Part shown: positions 43,590-53,503 of the stretch, in pieces | How the letters are laid out: each line of letters begins with the position of its first letter | How positions within the stretch are numbered: position 1 is the stretch's first letter | From: JAAYHV01 sp964400515 | Lineage (GTDB): Bacteria; Bacillota; Clostridia; Peptostreptococcales; Anaerovoracaceae | Direction of reading: 5' to 3' | Assembly (NCBI GenBank): GCA_964400515.1 | Contig: CAYNTJ010000001.1 | Coordinates: forward strand, 186,001-250,000 | DNA: 64,000 nt | Translations under genes and position numbers: made by a program | The notes under the pieces: model-generated | What the model was told of the DNA's origin: nothing | The model's database searches: none | The model's input: the letters and a program-made list of their open reading frames with translations, nothing else

Positions 43590-45712
43590 TACAGAACCTC
43601 ACTTTCAGCAAGATGTTTGATTTTATCTACCAAAGTTTTTTCAATCTCCATAAACTCAGCAAGTAAATCATCAGCCTTTTCAGGTTCTTTGTATTCATAA
43701 AAAAAGCGTGTAAATGGAAATTCTGCACCTAATTTTTCTTTGTTGGTGGAACTTTCTGCTTTGCTTTCATCAAACTCATAAAACCATAACGCATCTGGCA
43801 CATGAGGATATACTTCTTCATTAAAATATTCATCCACGTCTTTTGTCAGTTTAATAATTTCAGTGTCTTTTGTGGTTTTATCTAATTTGATTTCGCCCTT
43901 TTTATCCTTTTGCAACACAGCCGTTTTATCAATCTCACTCATTATCATTGCAATAGAAGTAAGCCTGCTTGCAGAGTAACCATCCACCTTTGAAATAGCG
44001 TCCTTTATTACCTTTTCAAACATTGCGTAATCTTTGTAAATCTTATCAGAAACGTTGTTATTCAAGGCTTCTAAACAGTCATTAACAAATTGCTGTCCTG
44101 CAATATACTTCTGATATTTTTTTTCGTCCGCAGTACTGCGAGGGTTCATTTCTTTTAAAGTTTCAAATTCTGTTTCATTAAACACCGCAGAATTGCTTGT
44201 AAAATAACTGCTTGTTATTAATTTTTCAATAGTTTCTGCATTGATAGCTCCTGACCGTTGTAGTGGCTGATACACTGCATATTCTTTATACATAAACTCT
44301 TCGTTACTAAAAATTTTACAGTGTTTATTTTCTTTGAAATTGGAGTATAACTCGGTTATAAGCTTAATACTATCTCGATCTACTTCTCTACGCTTTTTAC
44401 CTAGTGATTTTCTTAATGGTTTCCACATATCCACAGCGTTAATAAGCTGAACTTTTCCTATTCTATCTTCACGCTTATTCTTTGAAAGAATGAAGATATA
44501 AATACCAATATCCGTGTTATAAAATAGCTGTGATGGCAAGGCTATAATTGCCTCCACTAAATCTTCTTCAAGCATTTTTCTTCTAATTTGACTCTCGCCA
44601 CTGGTTGTGCCACCGGAAAACAGAGGAGAACCATTTGTAATAATAGCAGCACGACCTTTTTTGTCATCAAGTTTATTAATTGCGTGTTGCATAAACAATA
44701 GCTGCGCATCTCCTGTTCCTGGTAATCCCCATTCAAAACGTCCACCTTTTTTATTTTCATCACGTACAGCTTTTTCCTGTCCATCAGGTGTATCTTTTCC
44801 TCCCCAAGGTGTACCAAATGGTGGATTCATTATAACAAGGCGCATTTTTTGATCTGGAAAACAATCTTGTTTAAGTGTATTTCCAGCAGGTTCTCCGCCA
44901 ATAATATTTTTAATATCTTGTCCTTTAATCAACATATCAGCAAGACAAATAGCATAAGACTCGTCAATTATTTCTTGCCCAAATAACCTAACATCAATAT
45001 TTGGATTATAAAATTTCAAAAAATCTTGTGCTGTAGAAAGCATCCCCCCACTACCACAGGCAGCGTCCAAAACTGTGGCAACCTTGCCTTCATCAGTTAG
45101 TAAATCTTCGCAACCTTCCGCAAGTAGTACATTTGCCATAAGACGAATAACTTCTCTTGGAGTATAGTGATCACCTGCTTCGGCATTTTCTGAGAAACGA
45201 CGGATAATATCTTCAAAGATATAACCCATTTTCATACTGTCAACACTATGAGTATATAAATCAAGTTCGGAGAATTTTTTTACAACTCCAAATAGTCTGT
45301 TATTTTTATCCATCTTGGTAATCTGCTTCGAAAACTCAAGACTATTTAAAATGATTTGTATGTTAGTAGAAAATCCTTCAATATAGCTTTGAAAGTTTTC
45401 TGCAATATTCGAGCTGTCATTTAATAGATTTGTAAGATTAAATCTACTTGTATTATAAAAAGGATATCCTGAAATCTGATTCAAGATTGCAGCTGGCGCA
45501 TTAGGATTAGATTCAAATTTTGCCACAACCATAGCTTTCTTTTCTTCTAATGCACACTCAAATCGTCGTATAATTACCATTGGGATTATTACTTCTTTAT
45601 ATTTGTCAGAAGTGTATGCACCTCTAAGTGAATTCGCTATAGACCAAACTAAACCTACTTCTTTACTTACATCAACTGGCTTGTAATCCAATAAAAAATC
45701 TTTATTTTCCAT
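43589..45712 (-). CDS. hsdM: Type I restriction-modification DNA methyltransferase subunit
   Basis: An N6-adenine methylase of 707 residues from ATG 45712. Features are the helical N-terminal HsdM domain, AGDHYTPREVIRLM, SAM motif I (VLDAACGSGGML) and catalytic motif IV NPPFG (in IMNPPFGTPWGGKD). ATG 45712 has AAGGAG nine bases away; ATG 45718 is possible. The stop overlaps hsdS (TAATG) and its start lies at the end of the HTH gene. It methylates the target chosen by HsdS. Confidence 0.93.
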   Translation of the reverse strand: MENKDFLLDYKPVDVSKEVGLVWSIANSLRGAYTSDKYKEVIIPMVIIRRFECALEEKKAMVVAKFESNPNAPAAILNQISGYPFYNTSRFNLTNLLNDSSNIAENFQSYIEGFSTNIQIILNSLEFSKQITKMDKNNRLFGVVKKFSELDLYTHSVDSMKMGYIFEDIIRRFSENAEAGDHYTPREVIRLMANVLLAEGCEDLLTDEGKVATVLDAACGSGGMLSTAQDFLKFYNPNIDVRLFGQEIIDESYAICLADMLIKGQDIKNIIGGEPAGNTLKQDCFPDQKMRLVIMNPPFGTPWGGKDTPDGQEKAVRDENKKGGRFEWGLPGTGDAQLLFMQHAINKLDDKKGRAAIITNGSPLFSGGTTSGESQIRRKMLEEDLVEAIIALPSQLFYNTDIGIYIFILSKNKREDRIGKVQLINAVDMWKPLRKSLGKKRREVDRDSIKLITELYSNFKENKHCKIFSNEEFMYKEYAVYQPLQRSGAINAETIEKLITSSYFTSNSAVFNETEFETLKEMNPRSTADEKKYQKYIAGQQFVNDCLEALNNNVSDKIYKDYAMFEKVIKDAISKVDGYSASRLTSIAMIMSEIDKTAVLQKDKKGEIKLDKTTKDTEIIKLTKDVDEYFNEEVYPHVPDALWFYEFDESKAESSTNKEKLGAEFPFTRFFYEYKEPEKADDLLAEFMEIEKTLVDKIKHLAESEVL

Positions 45713-46121
45713 TTTCATTTTCTCCTTTATTTTCATTTGCAAAAGTTTGAAATAGTTCTTTTGCCCTTGTTATTTGTTCTTGTGAAAGTTGTTGACTCTT
45801 TATTATCCTAAACACATCAAATAGTTCTTGATTGCTATTAATGGTTTCGCATACATCAGGCGGTGGTGTTTTACGTATAGTTGCGTACAACTTATCCATT
45901 ACTGCACGTTGCCTTAGTGGAGGTTTTAATTCTTCAATGATTTTTGCATATACGTCATGACTTGGAGCATTTACGCCATCCTCGATATACTTCATGTTAG
46001 AAGGAGGAAGTCCGACAGCTTGTGCTAACTTTCGTTGGCTTAATTTTCCACGACTTTTGGCAATTTCTGTGCCAAGCTTTGACTTTGCTTTTTCAATATC
46101 TTTAATTGTACTATTTACCAA
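45702..46121 (-). CDS. XRE-type HTH regulator of the hsd operon
   Basis: 139 residues. An HTH of the Cro/C1 type covers LSQRKLAQAVGLPPSNMKYIEDG, followed by a helical tail. Start TTG 46121 is chosen because AAGGAGG lies seven bases upstream; ATG 46139 has no site. It is the first gene of the operon and its promoter overlaps a palindrome, matching controller proteins that keep methylase and nuclease in balance. Confidence 0.7.
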   Translation of the reverse strand: MVNSTIKDIEKAKSKLGTEIAKSRGKLSQRKLAQAVGLPPSNMKYIEDGVNAPSHDVYAKIIEELKPPLRQRAVMDKLYATIRKTPPPDVCETINSNQELFDVFRIIKSQQLSQEQITRAKELFQTFANENKGENENGK

Positions 46122-46149
46122 AAGGCTTCCTCCTTCCATAATTGTTCCA

Positions 46150-46197
46150 TGTTCTATAACATAGAACAATTATATCATTTGCATCCTATATTCACAA
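46150..46197 (-). promoter_or_regulatory. hsd operon promoter with controller-type operator
   Basis: Minus strand -35 TTGTGA (46192-46197), 17 bases, -10 TATAAT (46169-46174). At the start of transcription sits a palindrome, TGTTCTAT and ATAGAACA around AAC (46150-46168), with an extra ATTGTTC/GAACAAT pair outside it. This position fits autorepression. Confidence 0.7.
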
Positions 46198-46365
46198 GAT
46201 TTCAGTCAAAAAAATATAATTTAACTGTTTATTCCATCAATCCTTTTGCAGAACTATCAAAACAGATTCTAGACACAGCAAAAAGGGCACAAATCAAAAT
46301 GTCATTGTTTCAACATTTCAACCTGTACCTTTCTCATATTATTTGCAATCATTCTGCAAGCACAA

Positions 46366-46402
46366 AGCCCGCAAATCCTCTGTTTATGCGGGTTTGTGGG
46401 CT
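46366..46402 (-). terminator. Terminator of the guaBA operon
   Basis: Stem of about 12 bp (AGCCCACAAACCC with its partner across an AT loop), eight bases after the guaA stop. Tail TTTGTG is weak. Confidence 0.6.
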
Positions 46403-46409
46403 ATTTAGG

Positions 46410-47945
46410 TCACTCAAACTCTATTGTTCCCGGCGGTTTACCAGTCAAATCATAAAACACCCTATTTACATGATCTACTTCATTAACAATTCTCGAAGTA
46501 ACCTTCTCAAGTAAATCCCAAGGTAGATTTGCAGACTCTGCTGTCATAAAGTCAGTAGTTGTTACAGCTCTAAGAGCTATGGCATAATCATAGGTTCTGA
46601 AATCACCCATAACCCCAACTGATCTCATGTTAGTTAGCGCTGCAAAGTATTGGTTAGCTACTACACCAGATTTTTCCAGCTCTTCCCTATATATTGCATC
46701 AGCTTCCTGAACTATTTTAACCTTTTCAGCAGTAACCTCGCCAATTATCCTAATTCCAAGACCAGGTCCAGGAAACGGCTGTCTGTTAACAAGATGTTTT
46801 GGTAAACCAAGCTCTTCTCCAAGCTTTCTTACCTCATCCTTAAATAGCATTCTAAGAGGTTCAATTATTTCCTTAAAATCAACATGGTCAGGTAATCCTC
46901 CCACATTATGATGGGATTTTATTACCGCTGATTTTCCAAGACCCGATTCAATTACATCTGGATATATAGTACCTTGAACAAGAAAATCCACCTGTCCTAT
47001 CTTTTTGGCTTCCTCTTCAAAAACCCTTATGAACTCTTCACCAATTACTTTTCTCTTTGCCTCAGGTTCGATAATTCCCCTAAGCTTGTCATAATATCTT
47101 TTCTTTGCATCAACTTTTATAAAATTAAGGTCATAATTACCATTAGGACCAAAAACTTCACTAACCTCTTCAGCTTCATTCTTTCTAAGAAGACCATGAT
47201 CCACAAATACGCAGGTTAGCTGCTTACCTATGGCCTTTGATAAAAGCACCGCAGCTACGCTGGAATCAACCCCTCCGGATAAAGCACAAAGAACCTTACC
47301 GTCTTTTACCTTCTCCCTTATTAATCTTATCTGTTCATCTGCATAGGAATCCATCTTCCAGTCACCCTTACACTCGCATATATCGAGAACAAAATTCCTT
47401 AGCATTTTTGTTCCCTCTTCGGTATGGTTTACCTCGGGATGAAACTGTATGGCATATAGCTTTTCTTCTCTGTTTTCCATAACAGCAACAGGACAGTTAT
47501 CAGTACTTGCAATAATATTAAAGTTTTCAGGAGCTTTTTCAATATAGTCGGTATGACTCATCCAACATATGGTTTCATCCTTCACGCCCTTTAATATCGT
47601 CTCCTTATTCTTTACCCTTACTAAAGTCTTTCCATATTCACTAACAGGAGCAGTATCAACCTTGCCTCCAAACTGGTAAGTCATAAGCTGTGCCCCATAG
47701 CATAGACCAAGTACAGGTACTCCCAGCTTGTATATCTCTTCGTTAACCTTCGGAGAACCATCTTCGTATACACTGTTTGGCCCCCCGGTAAATATTATAC
47801 CCTTAGGATTCTTCTCCTTTATATCAGCTATATCAAGGTCATAATTATGCACTTCACAGTAAACATTACACTCCCTTACTCTTCTTGCTATAAGCTGATT
47901 GTATTGTCCTCCGAAGTCAAGGACCAAAATCATTTCTCTGTCCAT
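46410..47945 (-). CDS. guaA: GMP synthase (glutamine-hydrolysing)
   Basis: 511 residues converting XMP to GMP with glutamine and ATP. The amidotransferase half has GGPNSVYEDG, the nucleophile LGLCYGAQLM and FHPEVNHTEEG. The synthetase half has the PP-loop ALSGGVDSSVAAVL and QPFPGPGLGIR. The end is PPGTIEFE, where most bacteria have IEWE. Its 3' end borders the type I restriction-modification island, a known insertion hot spot. It lies 17 bases behind guaB. Confidence 0.96.
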   Translation of the reverse strand: MDREMILVLDFGGQYNQLIARRVRECNVYCEVHNYDLDIADIKEKNPKGIIFTGGPNSVYEDGSPKVNEEIYKLGVPVLGLCYGAQLMTYQFGGKVDTAPVSEYGKTLVRVKNKETILKGVKDETICWMSHTDYIEKAPENFNIIASTDNCPVAVMENREEKLYAIQFHPEVNHTEEGTKMLRNFVLDICECKGDWKMDSYADEQIRLIREKVKDGKVLCALSGGVDSSVAAVLLSKAIGKQLTCVFVDHGLLRKNEAEEVSEVFGPNGNYDLNFIKVDAKKRYYDKLRGIIEPEAKRKVIGEEFIRVFEEEAKKIGQVDFLVQGTIYPDVIESGLGKSAVIKSHHNVGGLPDHVDFKEIIEPLRMLFKDEVRKLGEELGLPKHLVNRQPFPGPGLGIRIIGEVTAEKVKIVQEADAIYREELEKSGVVANQYFAALTNMRSVGVMGDFRTYDYAIALRAVTTTDFMTAESANLPWDLLEKVTSRIVNEVDHVNRVFYDLTGKPPGTIEFE

Positions 47946-47962
47946 TACATTTCCTCCCGGAC

Positions 47963-49471
47963 CTACCTAACTATATTAGTAGAAGTTTCCTTTAATATTA
48001 CATCATGAGCTCCGCCTTCAACAATGGAAGTCGCAGATACCAGCGTAAGCTTAGCATTTTTTTGAAGGTCCTTAATACTAAGAGAACCGCAATTACACAT
48101 GGTGGATTTAACCTTGCCTAAGGATATGGTCACATTATCATGAAGCTTACCTGCATAAGGCACATAAGAATCAACACCCTCCTCAAACTTCATTCTTGGA
48201 TCGCCGCCCAAATCATATCTTTGCCAGTTCCTGGCACGATTAGACCCTTCTCCCCAGTATTCTTTTACATAATTACCATTGATATTAAGCTTACTTGTAG
48301 GGGATTCATCAAATCTGGCAAAATATCTGCCAAGCATAAGAAAATCAGCCCCCATTGCAAGAGCCAGTGTCATATGATAATCATAAACAATGCCTCCGTC
48401 AGAACAAATAGGTACATATATACCGGTTTTTTTCATGTATTCATCCCTAGCTTTGGCAACTTCACAAACCGCCGTTGCTTGACCTCTACCGATACCCTTT
48501 TGTTCCCTTGTTATACAGATGGAACCACCGCCTATACCGATTTTAATAAAATCCGCACCGGCCTCAGCCAGGAAATTAAAGCCTTCCGCATCAACAACAT
48601 TTCCCGCACCGATCTTTACTTCATCACCATAATTCTCTCTGACCCACTTTATAGTCTCCGCCTGCCATTGGGAAAAACCTTCCGAAGAATCTATTACGAG
48701 TACATCCGCTCCGGCGTCCACTAAAGCAGGTATTCTTTCTTCATAATCTCTGGTATTAACTCCGGCACCGACAATATATCTTTTATGAGAATCCAGCAAC
48801 TCATTGGGATTATCCTTATGACTGTCATAATCCTTACGAAATACAAAATGTGTCAATCTCATATTATCATCAATTATAGGTAGTTGATTTAATTTATGCT
48901 CCCACAATAGATCATTGGCTTCAGATAGGGTAATCCCATCTTTTCCGTATATCAACTTATCTAAAGGCGTCATAAATTCCTCTATTTTTAAATTTTCATT
49001 CATTCTGCTGACTCTGTAATCTCTGCTGGTAACTATTCCAACGATTTTACCCTTAGAAGTACCATCTTCAGTTATGGCCACAGTAGAATGTCCCGTTCTC
49101 ATTTTCAATTCCAGTATATCCGCTAAAGTCTGATCAGGTCTCAGGTTCGAATCACTTCTTACAAAACCCGCCTTGTGGGACTTGGCCCTCTTAACCATTT
49201 CCGTTTGGCTCTCAATGGACTGAGAACAGAATATGAAGGATATTCCTCCCTCCCTAGCAAGAGATACTGCCATGTTATCATCAGATACAGCCTGCATAAC
49301 AGCAGATACTAATGGTATATTCATGTTAAGAGATGATTCCTCTCCAACCTTGTGTTTAACAACAGGTGTTTTTAAACTAACATTTTCCACCCTACATTCC
49401 TTACTGGAATAACCGGGAACAAGTAAATATTCATTAAATGTCCTGGATGGTTCTTTAAAAATAGACGCCAT
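47963..49471 (-). CDS. guaB: IMP dehydrogenase
   Basis: 502 residues oxidising IMP to XMP with NAD. The TIM barrel has the active-site loop IGIGGGSICITREQKGIGRGQ with the catalytic cysteine, and SDGGIVYDYHMTLALAMGADF. Two CBS domains interrupt it (about residues 95-230: STVAITEDG, QLPIIDDN). GGAGGTAG precedes the ATG. It forms an operon with guaA. No guanine riboswitch lies upstream. Confidence 0.94.
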   Translation of the reverse strand: MASIFKEPSRTFNEYLLVPGYSSKECRVENVSLKTPVVKHKVGEESSLNMNIPLVSAVMQAVSDDNMAVSLAREGGISFIFCSQSIESQTEMVKRAKSHKAGFVRSDSNLRPDQTLADILELKMRTGHSTVAITEDGTSKGKIVGIVTSRDYRVSRMNENLKIEEFMTPLDKLIYGKDGITLSEANDLLWEHKLNQLPIIDDNMRLTHFVFRKDYDSHKDNPNELLDSHKRYIVGAGVNTRDYEERIPALVDAGADVLVIDSSEGFSQWQAETIKWVRENYGDEVKIGAGNVVDAEGFNFLAEAGADFIKIGIGGGSICITREQKGIGRGQATAVCEVAKARDEYMKKTGIYVPICSDGGIVYDYHMTLALAMGADFLMLGRYFARFDESPTSKLNINGNYVKEYWGEGSNRARNWQRYDLGGDPRMKFEEGVDSYVPYAGKLHDNVTISLGKVKSTMCNCGSLSIKDLQKNAKLTLVSATSIVEGGAHDVILKETSTNIVR

Positions 49472-49524
49472 TTCTACCTCCTAATTTAAAAATTTAATAT
49501 AACTAACTCAAATTATTAACGCTC

Positions 49525-49553
49525 AGTATACCACAAAAAAGCCAAAAGATAAA
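49525..49553 (-). promoter_or_regulatory. guaB promoter
   Basis: Minus strand extended -10 TGGTATACT (hexamer at 49525-49530) with a weak TTTATC at 49548-49553, 17 bases upstream. Confidence 0.5.
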
Positions 49554-49565
49554 GAAGAAATTTCT

Positions 49566-50279
49566 CTATATTATAATTTCTTTATTATCCCTGCTAATAT
49601 ATTGAATTTCCACGCTTCCTCCAAGATACTTTTCCACAGAAGCCCTTAATTCCTCCATGGCCAAAACCATAGTATCGTGCATCTTAGGGTTAACAGATTC
49701 AATAATTAAAAACGCATTTTCAGTGTCCTCTGTAAGCATAGTCCTCTGTCCATCCCTCCAATTCCAACATCTGCAAACAGCACCTTCATCATCCTTATAT
49801 ATAACCTCCCCGGGCAACGCATTGTCGGGTTCCTCATCCCCCAGCGCCATGAAGTATTCCCCTCCGTTGGCCAATGTAAGAATCAAATCCCCCTTTATGG
49901 CATCCAAATCCTCACCACCACAAGGAAGTCCATACTTTAATGATATGGTATTATATATATCCACAAGGGGATTGATCCTTCTCACCGGATTCCCCTTATT
50001 AACCCTCTTAAGAAGATTTTCAATGGATGATCTAACGCCCTTTTTTGTTTTGAATTTTCTGTAAGCATCTCTCCAGACAGCTATTACTTCGTTTTCAGAA
50101 AAAACAGCCGTGGTAAAGAACTTATCAATATCGGCATTGGCTTCATCAAGGGCCTTCTCAATTTCTCCATCACTTTTTTCATTAATGCTCTTATTATTTA
50201 TTCCTTTAGCAACCACTACTCCTATTTCAACATCAGGAAATATATTCCAAAAATCATCTCTTACAATAAAGCTTGACAT
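49566..50279 (-). CDS. B3/4-domain protein, possible trans-editing factor
   Basis: 237 residues of the family named after the B3/4 editing domain of phenylalanyl-tRNA synthetase beta. Recognisable parts are GVRSSIENLLKRV, NPLVDIYNTISLKYGLPCGGED and GEVIYKDDEGAVCRCWNWRDGQRT. Stand-alone members are thought to deacylate mischarged tRNA or free amino-acid adducts. ATG 50279 lies four bases after GGAGGT. It starts two bases after the PatB/MalY gene, so both are one transcript. Confidence 0.82.
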   Translation of the reverse strand: MSSFIVRDDFWNIFPDVEIGVVVAKGINNKSINEKSDGEIEKALDEANADIDKFFTTAVFSENEVIAVWRDAYRKFKTKKGVRSSIENLLKRVNKGNPVRRINPLVDIYNTISLKYGLPCGGEDLDAIKGDLILTLANGGEYFMALGDEEPDNALPGEVIYKDDEGAVCRCWNWRDGQRTMLTEDTENAFLIIESVNPKMHDTMVLAMEELRASVEKYLGGSVEIQYISRDNKEIII

Positions 50280-50281
50280 AG

Positions 50282-51463
50282 TTACCTCCAAATCTTAGAA
50301 ATCCTTTCCAAGGCCTCCTTAAGAACCGCCTTAGGACAAGCCGCATTAAGCCTTACAAAGCCCTCAATGGAAGGCCCGAACAATGAACCCGGCTCAACAA
50401 TAACATGGGCTTCTTCCGCAATCATTCTAACAAGCTCATCCTCTGATAAACCATAGTCCCTAAAATCAAGAAGAGCCAAATAGGTCCCCTCGGGCTTATT
50501 AAATCTAACCCCGGGTAAATTGTGTTTTATATATTCATCCATAAAATCAAAGTTTTCATCCAGCACAACATTTAATTCTTCTACCCAGTCCTCACAATCA
50601 TTATATGCGGTTATGGTTGCCCGGGCAGAAAACGGGTTGATAAATTCGCTGCCGGTATAATCTGCAAGCCTTTTTCTGATTTCCGGATTATCAATAACAA
50701 AATTAGTTATCTCAAGTCCCGCAAGATTGAAAGTCTTATTAGCCGCAGTGGCAAGAATCAACTTATCCCCTTTATATATATTATATGCAGAAACAAAATC
50801 AGCATTTTTTCTTATAAGGTCACAATGAATCTCATCTGCAATTACAATCACATCATACGCTTGGCATATTTCCATCATGTTTACAATATCATTTTCCTTC
50901 CAAATCTGTCCCACGGGATTATGGGGATTACATAGTATAAACACCTTATTCTTATGCTGCTTAGCCTTTTTTTCAAAGTCGATAATATCTATACTGTATT
51001 TATTATCCATATCACAAAGAAGCTTGTTGTTTACAACCTTTCTTCCCGTTTCATTTATCTGCGCGGCAAAGGGATAATAAACAGGCTCCTGAATTATGAC
51101 CCCGTCACCCTCATTAGTTAAAGCCCTTAAGATATTTCTTATACCGGAAACCGTTCCCTTACTATATACAAGAGAGCTCTTTTCAATATTTATATCATGC
51201 CTTCTCTTATACCAATCAATAATACTGTCAGCATATTCCCTTGACTCATAGGTATAGCCAAAGATCTTATCACCGGCCCTATCCTTTAAGGCTTTTATAA
51301 TCTTAGGTGCACAAGGAAAATCCATATCAGCAACCCAAAGATATATGGTATCATCATAACAATTAAGCCCCAAAAAATTCTTAACCACAGCCGGCGAAGT
51401 TTTTAGAGAATCGGTACCTTGTCTATCTATTATTGTATTAAAATCATATTTTTTCAAAGTCAT
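50282..51463 (-). CDS. PatB/MalY-type PLP C-S lyase or aminotransferase
   Basis: 393 residues of fold-type I PLP enzymes. It has YLWVADMDFPCAPKI near the start, CNPHNPVGQIW, the PLP-aspartate IVIADEIHCDLI and the Schiff-base lysine in ATAANKTFNLAGLEITN. Members split cystathionine or cysteine conjugates to a thiol, pyruvate and ammonia. Pairing with a B3/4 protein is seen elsewhere but has no settled meaning. Exact substrate unknown. Confidence 0.85.
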   Translation of the reverse strand: MTLKKYDFNTIIDRQGTDSLKTSPAVVKNFLGLNCYDDTIYLWVADMDFPCAPKIIKALKDRAGDKIFGYTYESREYADSIIDWYKRRHDINIEKSSLVYSKGTVSGIRNILRALTNEGDGVIIQEPVYYPFAAQINETGRKVVNNKLLCDMDNKYSIDIIDFEKKAKQHKNKVFILCNPHNPVGQIWKENDIVNMMEICQAYDVIVIADEIHCDLIRKNADFVSAYNIYKGDKLILATAANKTFNLAGLEITNFVIDNPEIRKRLADYTGSEFINPFSARATITAYNDCEDWVEELNVVLDENFDFMDEYIKHNLPGVRFNKPEGTYLALLDFRDYGLSEDELVRMIAEEAHVIVEPGSLFGPSIEGFVRLNAACPKAVLKEALERISKIWR

Positions 51464-51514
51464 ACCCCCTTTTATACCCCATTATTATATCACATCAATG
51501 TGAAGATATGAAAA

Positions 51515-51541
51515 AATCCAGAAGCTTTTCGCTTCTGGATT
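51515..51541 (-). terminator. Terminator of groESL
   Basis: AATCCAGAAGC pairs perfectly with GCTTCTGGATT around a five-base loop, followed by TTTTT on the minus strand. Confidence 0.9.
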
Positions 51542-51551
51542 ATTACCTTTG

Positions 51552-53186
51552 TTACATCATGCCGCCCATGCCGCCCATGCCACCTGCCGGCATACCGGCT
51601 GCAGGATTATCTTCCTTAATATCAACAACTCCCGCTTCAGTAGTAAGCAACATGCTTGATACACTTGCTGCATTTTGTAAAGCAGATCTGGTAACCTTTA
51701 CAGGATCTACGATACCCGCTTTAATCATATCTTCATATTTTTCATTAGCAGCATTAAATCCAACGCCGATTTCGCTTTCCTTAACTCCTGCAACAACTAC
51801 ACTGCCTTCATATCCGGCATTTTCTGCAATCTGTCTAACAGGTTCCTCCAAAGCTCTCATAACAATCTTAGCACCGGTCTTCATGTCACCTTCAAGAGTT
51901 TCAACATAGTTTAAAACATCTTTTATAGCTCCCACAAGGGCAACTCCGCCTCCTGCTACAATACCTTCTTCCACAGCAGCTCTTGTAGCATTTAAAGCAT
52001 CCTCTAATCTTAATTTCTTCTCTTTAAGTTCAGTTTCTGTAGCAGCACCCACATTTATTACAGCTACACCACCTGACAGCTTAGCAAGTCTTTCCGAAAG
52101 CTTTTCCTTGTCGAAATCAGAAGTTGTTTCTTCAATTTGTACTCTGATCTGTTCAATTCTAGCCTTTATATCTTCCATTTCGCCGGCACCATTTACAATA
52201 ACCGTATTGTCCTTATTAACCTTTACAGTTCCTGCACGTCCAAGCATATCCAATGTGGTTTCTTTTAATTCATATCCCAGCTCTTCACTGATAACTGTAC
52301 CACCTGTTAATACGGCAATATCTTCCATCATAGCTTTTCTTCTGTCACCAAAGCCAGGAGCTTTAACGGCAACCACATCTAAAGTACCTCTTAATTTATT
52401 AACAACTAAAGTAGCTAGAGCTTCACCTTCAAGATCTTCAGATATTATTAGAAGTTTTCTTCCGGATTTCATTATTTCTTCAAGCAAAGGTACTAAATCC
52501 GCAATGGTATTAATCTTTTTGTCAGTTAATAAGATGTAAGGATTGTCTAACACAGCCTCCATCTTGTCAGTATCCCCTACCATATATGGAGATAAATATC
52601 CTCTGTCAAACTGCATTCCTTCAACAACCTCTAAAGTAGTTCCCAAAGACTTTGATTCTTCAACAGTAATAACTCCGTCTTTTCCAACCTTATCCATTGC
52701 CTCGGCAATAAGATCACCAATTTCATCATCAGCAGCAGATACTGCAGCAACCTGAGAAATACTTTCCTTGCTGTCCACCTTTACGGATGTTTCCTTTAAG
52801 TGATTAACAGCGACTTCAGTAGCACCTAAAATACCTCTTTTAAGTACCATAGGATTAGCACCGGCAGCAACATTTTTAAAACCTTCTTTTATGATGATTT
52901 GTGCAAGAAGTGTAGCAGTAGTAGTACCATCCCCCGCAACATCATTGGTCTTTGTTGCAACTTCCTTTACCAGTTGAGCTCCCATATTTTCCACGGAGTC
53001 TTCAAGTTCGATATCCCTCGCAATCGTTACCCCATCATTTGTAATTAGCGGTGAACCATAAGGTTTTCCTATAAGGACATTCCTTCCTTTAGGTCCCAAT
53101 GTAATTTTAACTGTATCCGCAAGCTTATCAACACCTGCTTGTAATTTTCTTCTAGCGTCTTCGCTATAGTATAAATCCTTAGCCAT
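51552..53186 (-). CDS. groL: Chaperonin GroEL
   Basis: 544 residues, complete. It starts MAKDLYYSEDARRKLQAGVD, has the ATP-binding GPKGRNV, VAGDGTTTATLLAQ and the C-terminal GGM tail (PAGGMGGMGGMM). It forms the 14-subunit folding chamber with GroES. GGAGG precedes the ATG, 11 bases after groES. Controlled by the CIRCE element upstream of groES. Confidence 0.98.
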   Translation of the reverse strand: MAKDLYYSEDARRKLQAGVDKLADTVKITLGPKGRNVLIGKPYGSPLITNDGVTIARDIELEDSVENMGAQLVKEVATKTNDVAGDGTTTATLLAQIIIKEGFKNVAAGANPMVLKRGILGATEVAVNHLKETSVKVDSKESISQVAAVSAADDEIGDLIAEAMDKVGKDGVITVEESKSLGTTLEVVEGMQFDRGYLSPYMVGDTDKMEAVLDNPYILLTDKKINTIADLVPLLEEIMKSGRKLLIISEDLEGEALATLVVNKLRGTLDVVAVKAPGFGDRRKAMMEDIAVLTGGTVISEELGYELKETTLDMLGRAGTVKVNKDNTVIVNGAGEMEDIKARIEQIRVQIEETTSDFDKEKLSERLAKLSGGVAVINVGAATETELKEKKLRLEDALNATRAAVEEGIVAGGGVALVGAIKDVLNYVETLEGDMKTGAKIVMRALEEPVRQIAENAGYEGSVVVAGVKESEIGVGFNAANEKYEDMIKAGIVDPVKVTRSALQNAASVSSMLLTTEAGVVDIKEDNPAAGMPAGGMGGMGGMM

Positions 53187-53197
53187 CTTATGCCCTC

Positions 53198-53479
53198 CTA
53201 TTTTTCAACCTTTGCTAAAATATCGCTTTGGCTCATTATTGTATATTCAACTCCACCATATTTAACTTCTGTTCCTGCGTACTTTGAAAATACAACCCTA
53301 TCGCCCTCTTTAAGTTCCATTTCCTCATCCTTTGTTCCAGGACCAACAGCAACAACCTCAGCCACCTGTGGTTTTTCTTTTGCACTGCTTGTTAATATAA
53401 GTCCACCCTGAGTTTTTTCCTCAGCTTCTAATTTTTTAATTACAACTCTGCTTCCTAACGGTTTAATACCTACTCCCAT
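53198..53479 (-). CDS. groS: Co-chaperonin GroES
   Basis: 93 residues. KPLGSRVVIKKLEAEEKTQGGL is the family opening and the mobile loop follows; it ends DILAKVEK. ATG 53479 is seven bases from AGGAGG; ATG 53485 directly abuts it. Caps the GroEL chamber. First gene of the groESL operon. Confidence 0.97.
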   Translation of the reverse strand: MGVGIKPLGSRVVIKKLEAEEKTQGGLILTSSAKEKPQVAEVVAVGPGTKDEEMELKEGDRVVFSKYAGTEVKYGGVEYTIMSQSDILAKVEK

Positions 53480-53503
53480 TTTCATACCTCCTGTTATTAT
53501 TTA

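Noticed and set aside
46142..46514. Plus-strand ORF across the hsd promoter and guaA end
   Set aside because: It covers the guaA 3' end on the opposite strand, has no ribosome site and no recognisable protein features.
49472..49565. Purine riboswitch before guaB
   Set aside because: The gap is only 94 bases and lacks the conserved aptamer loops.
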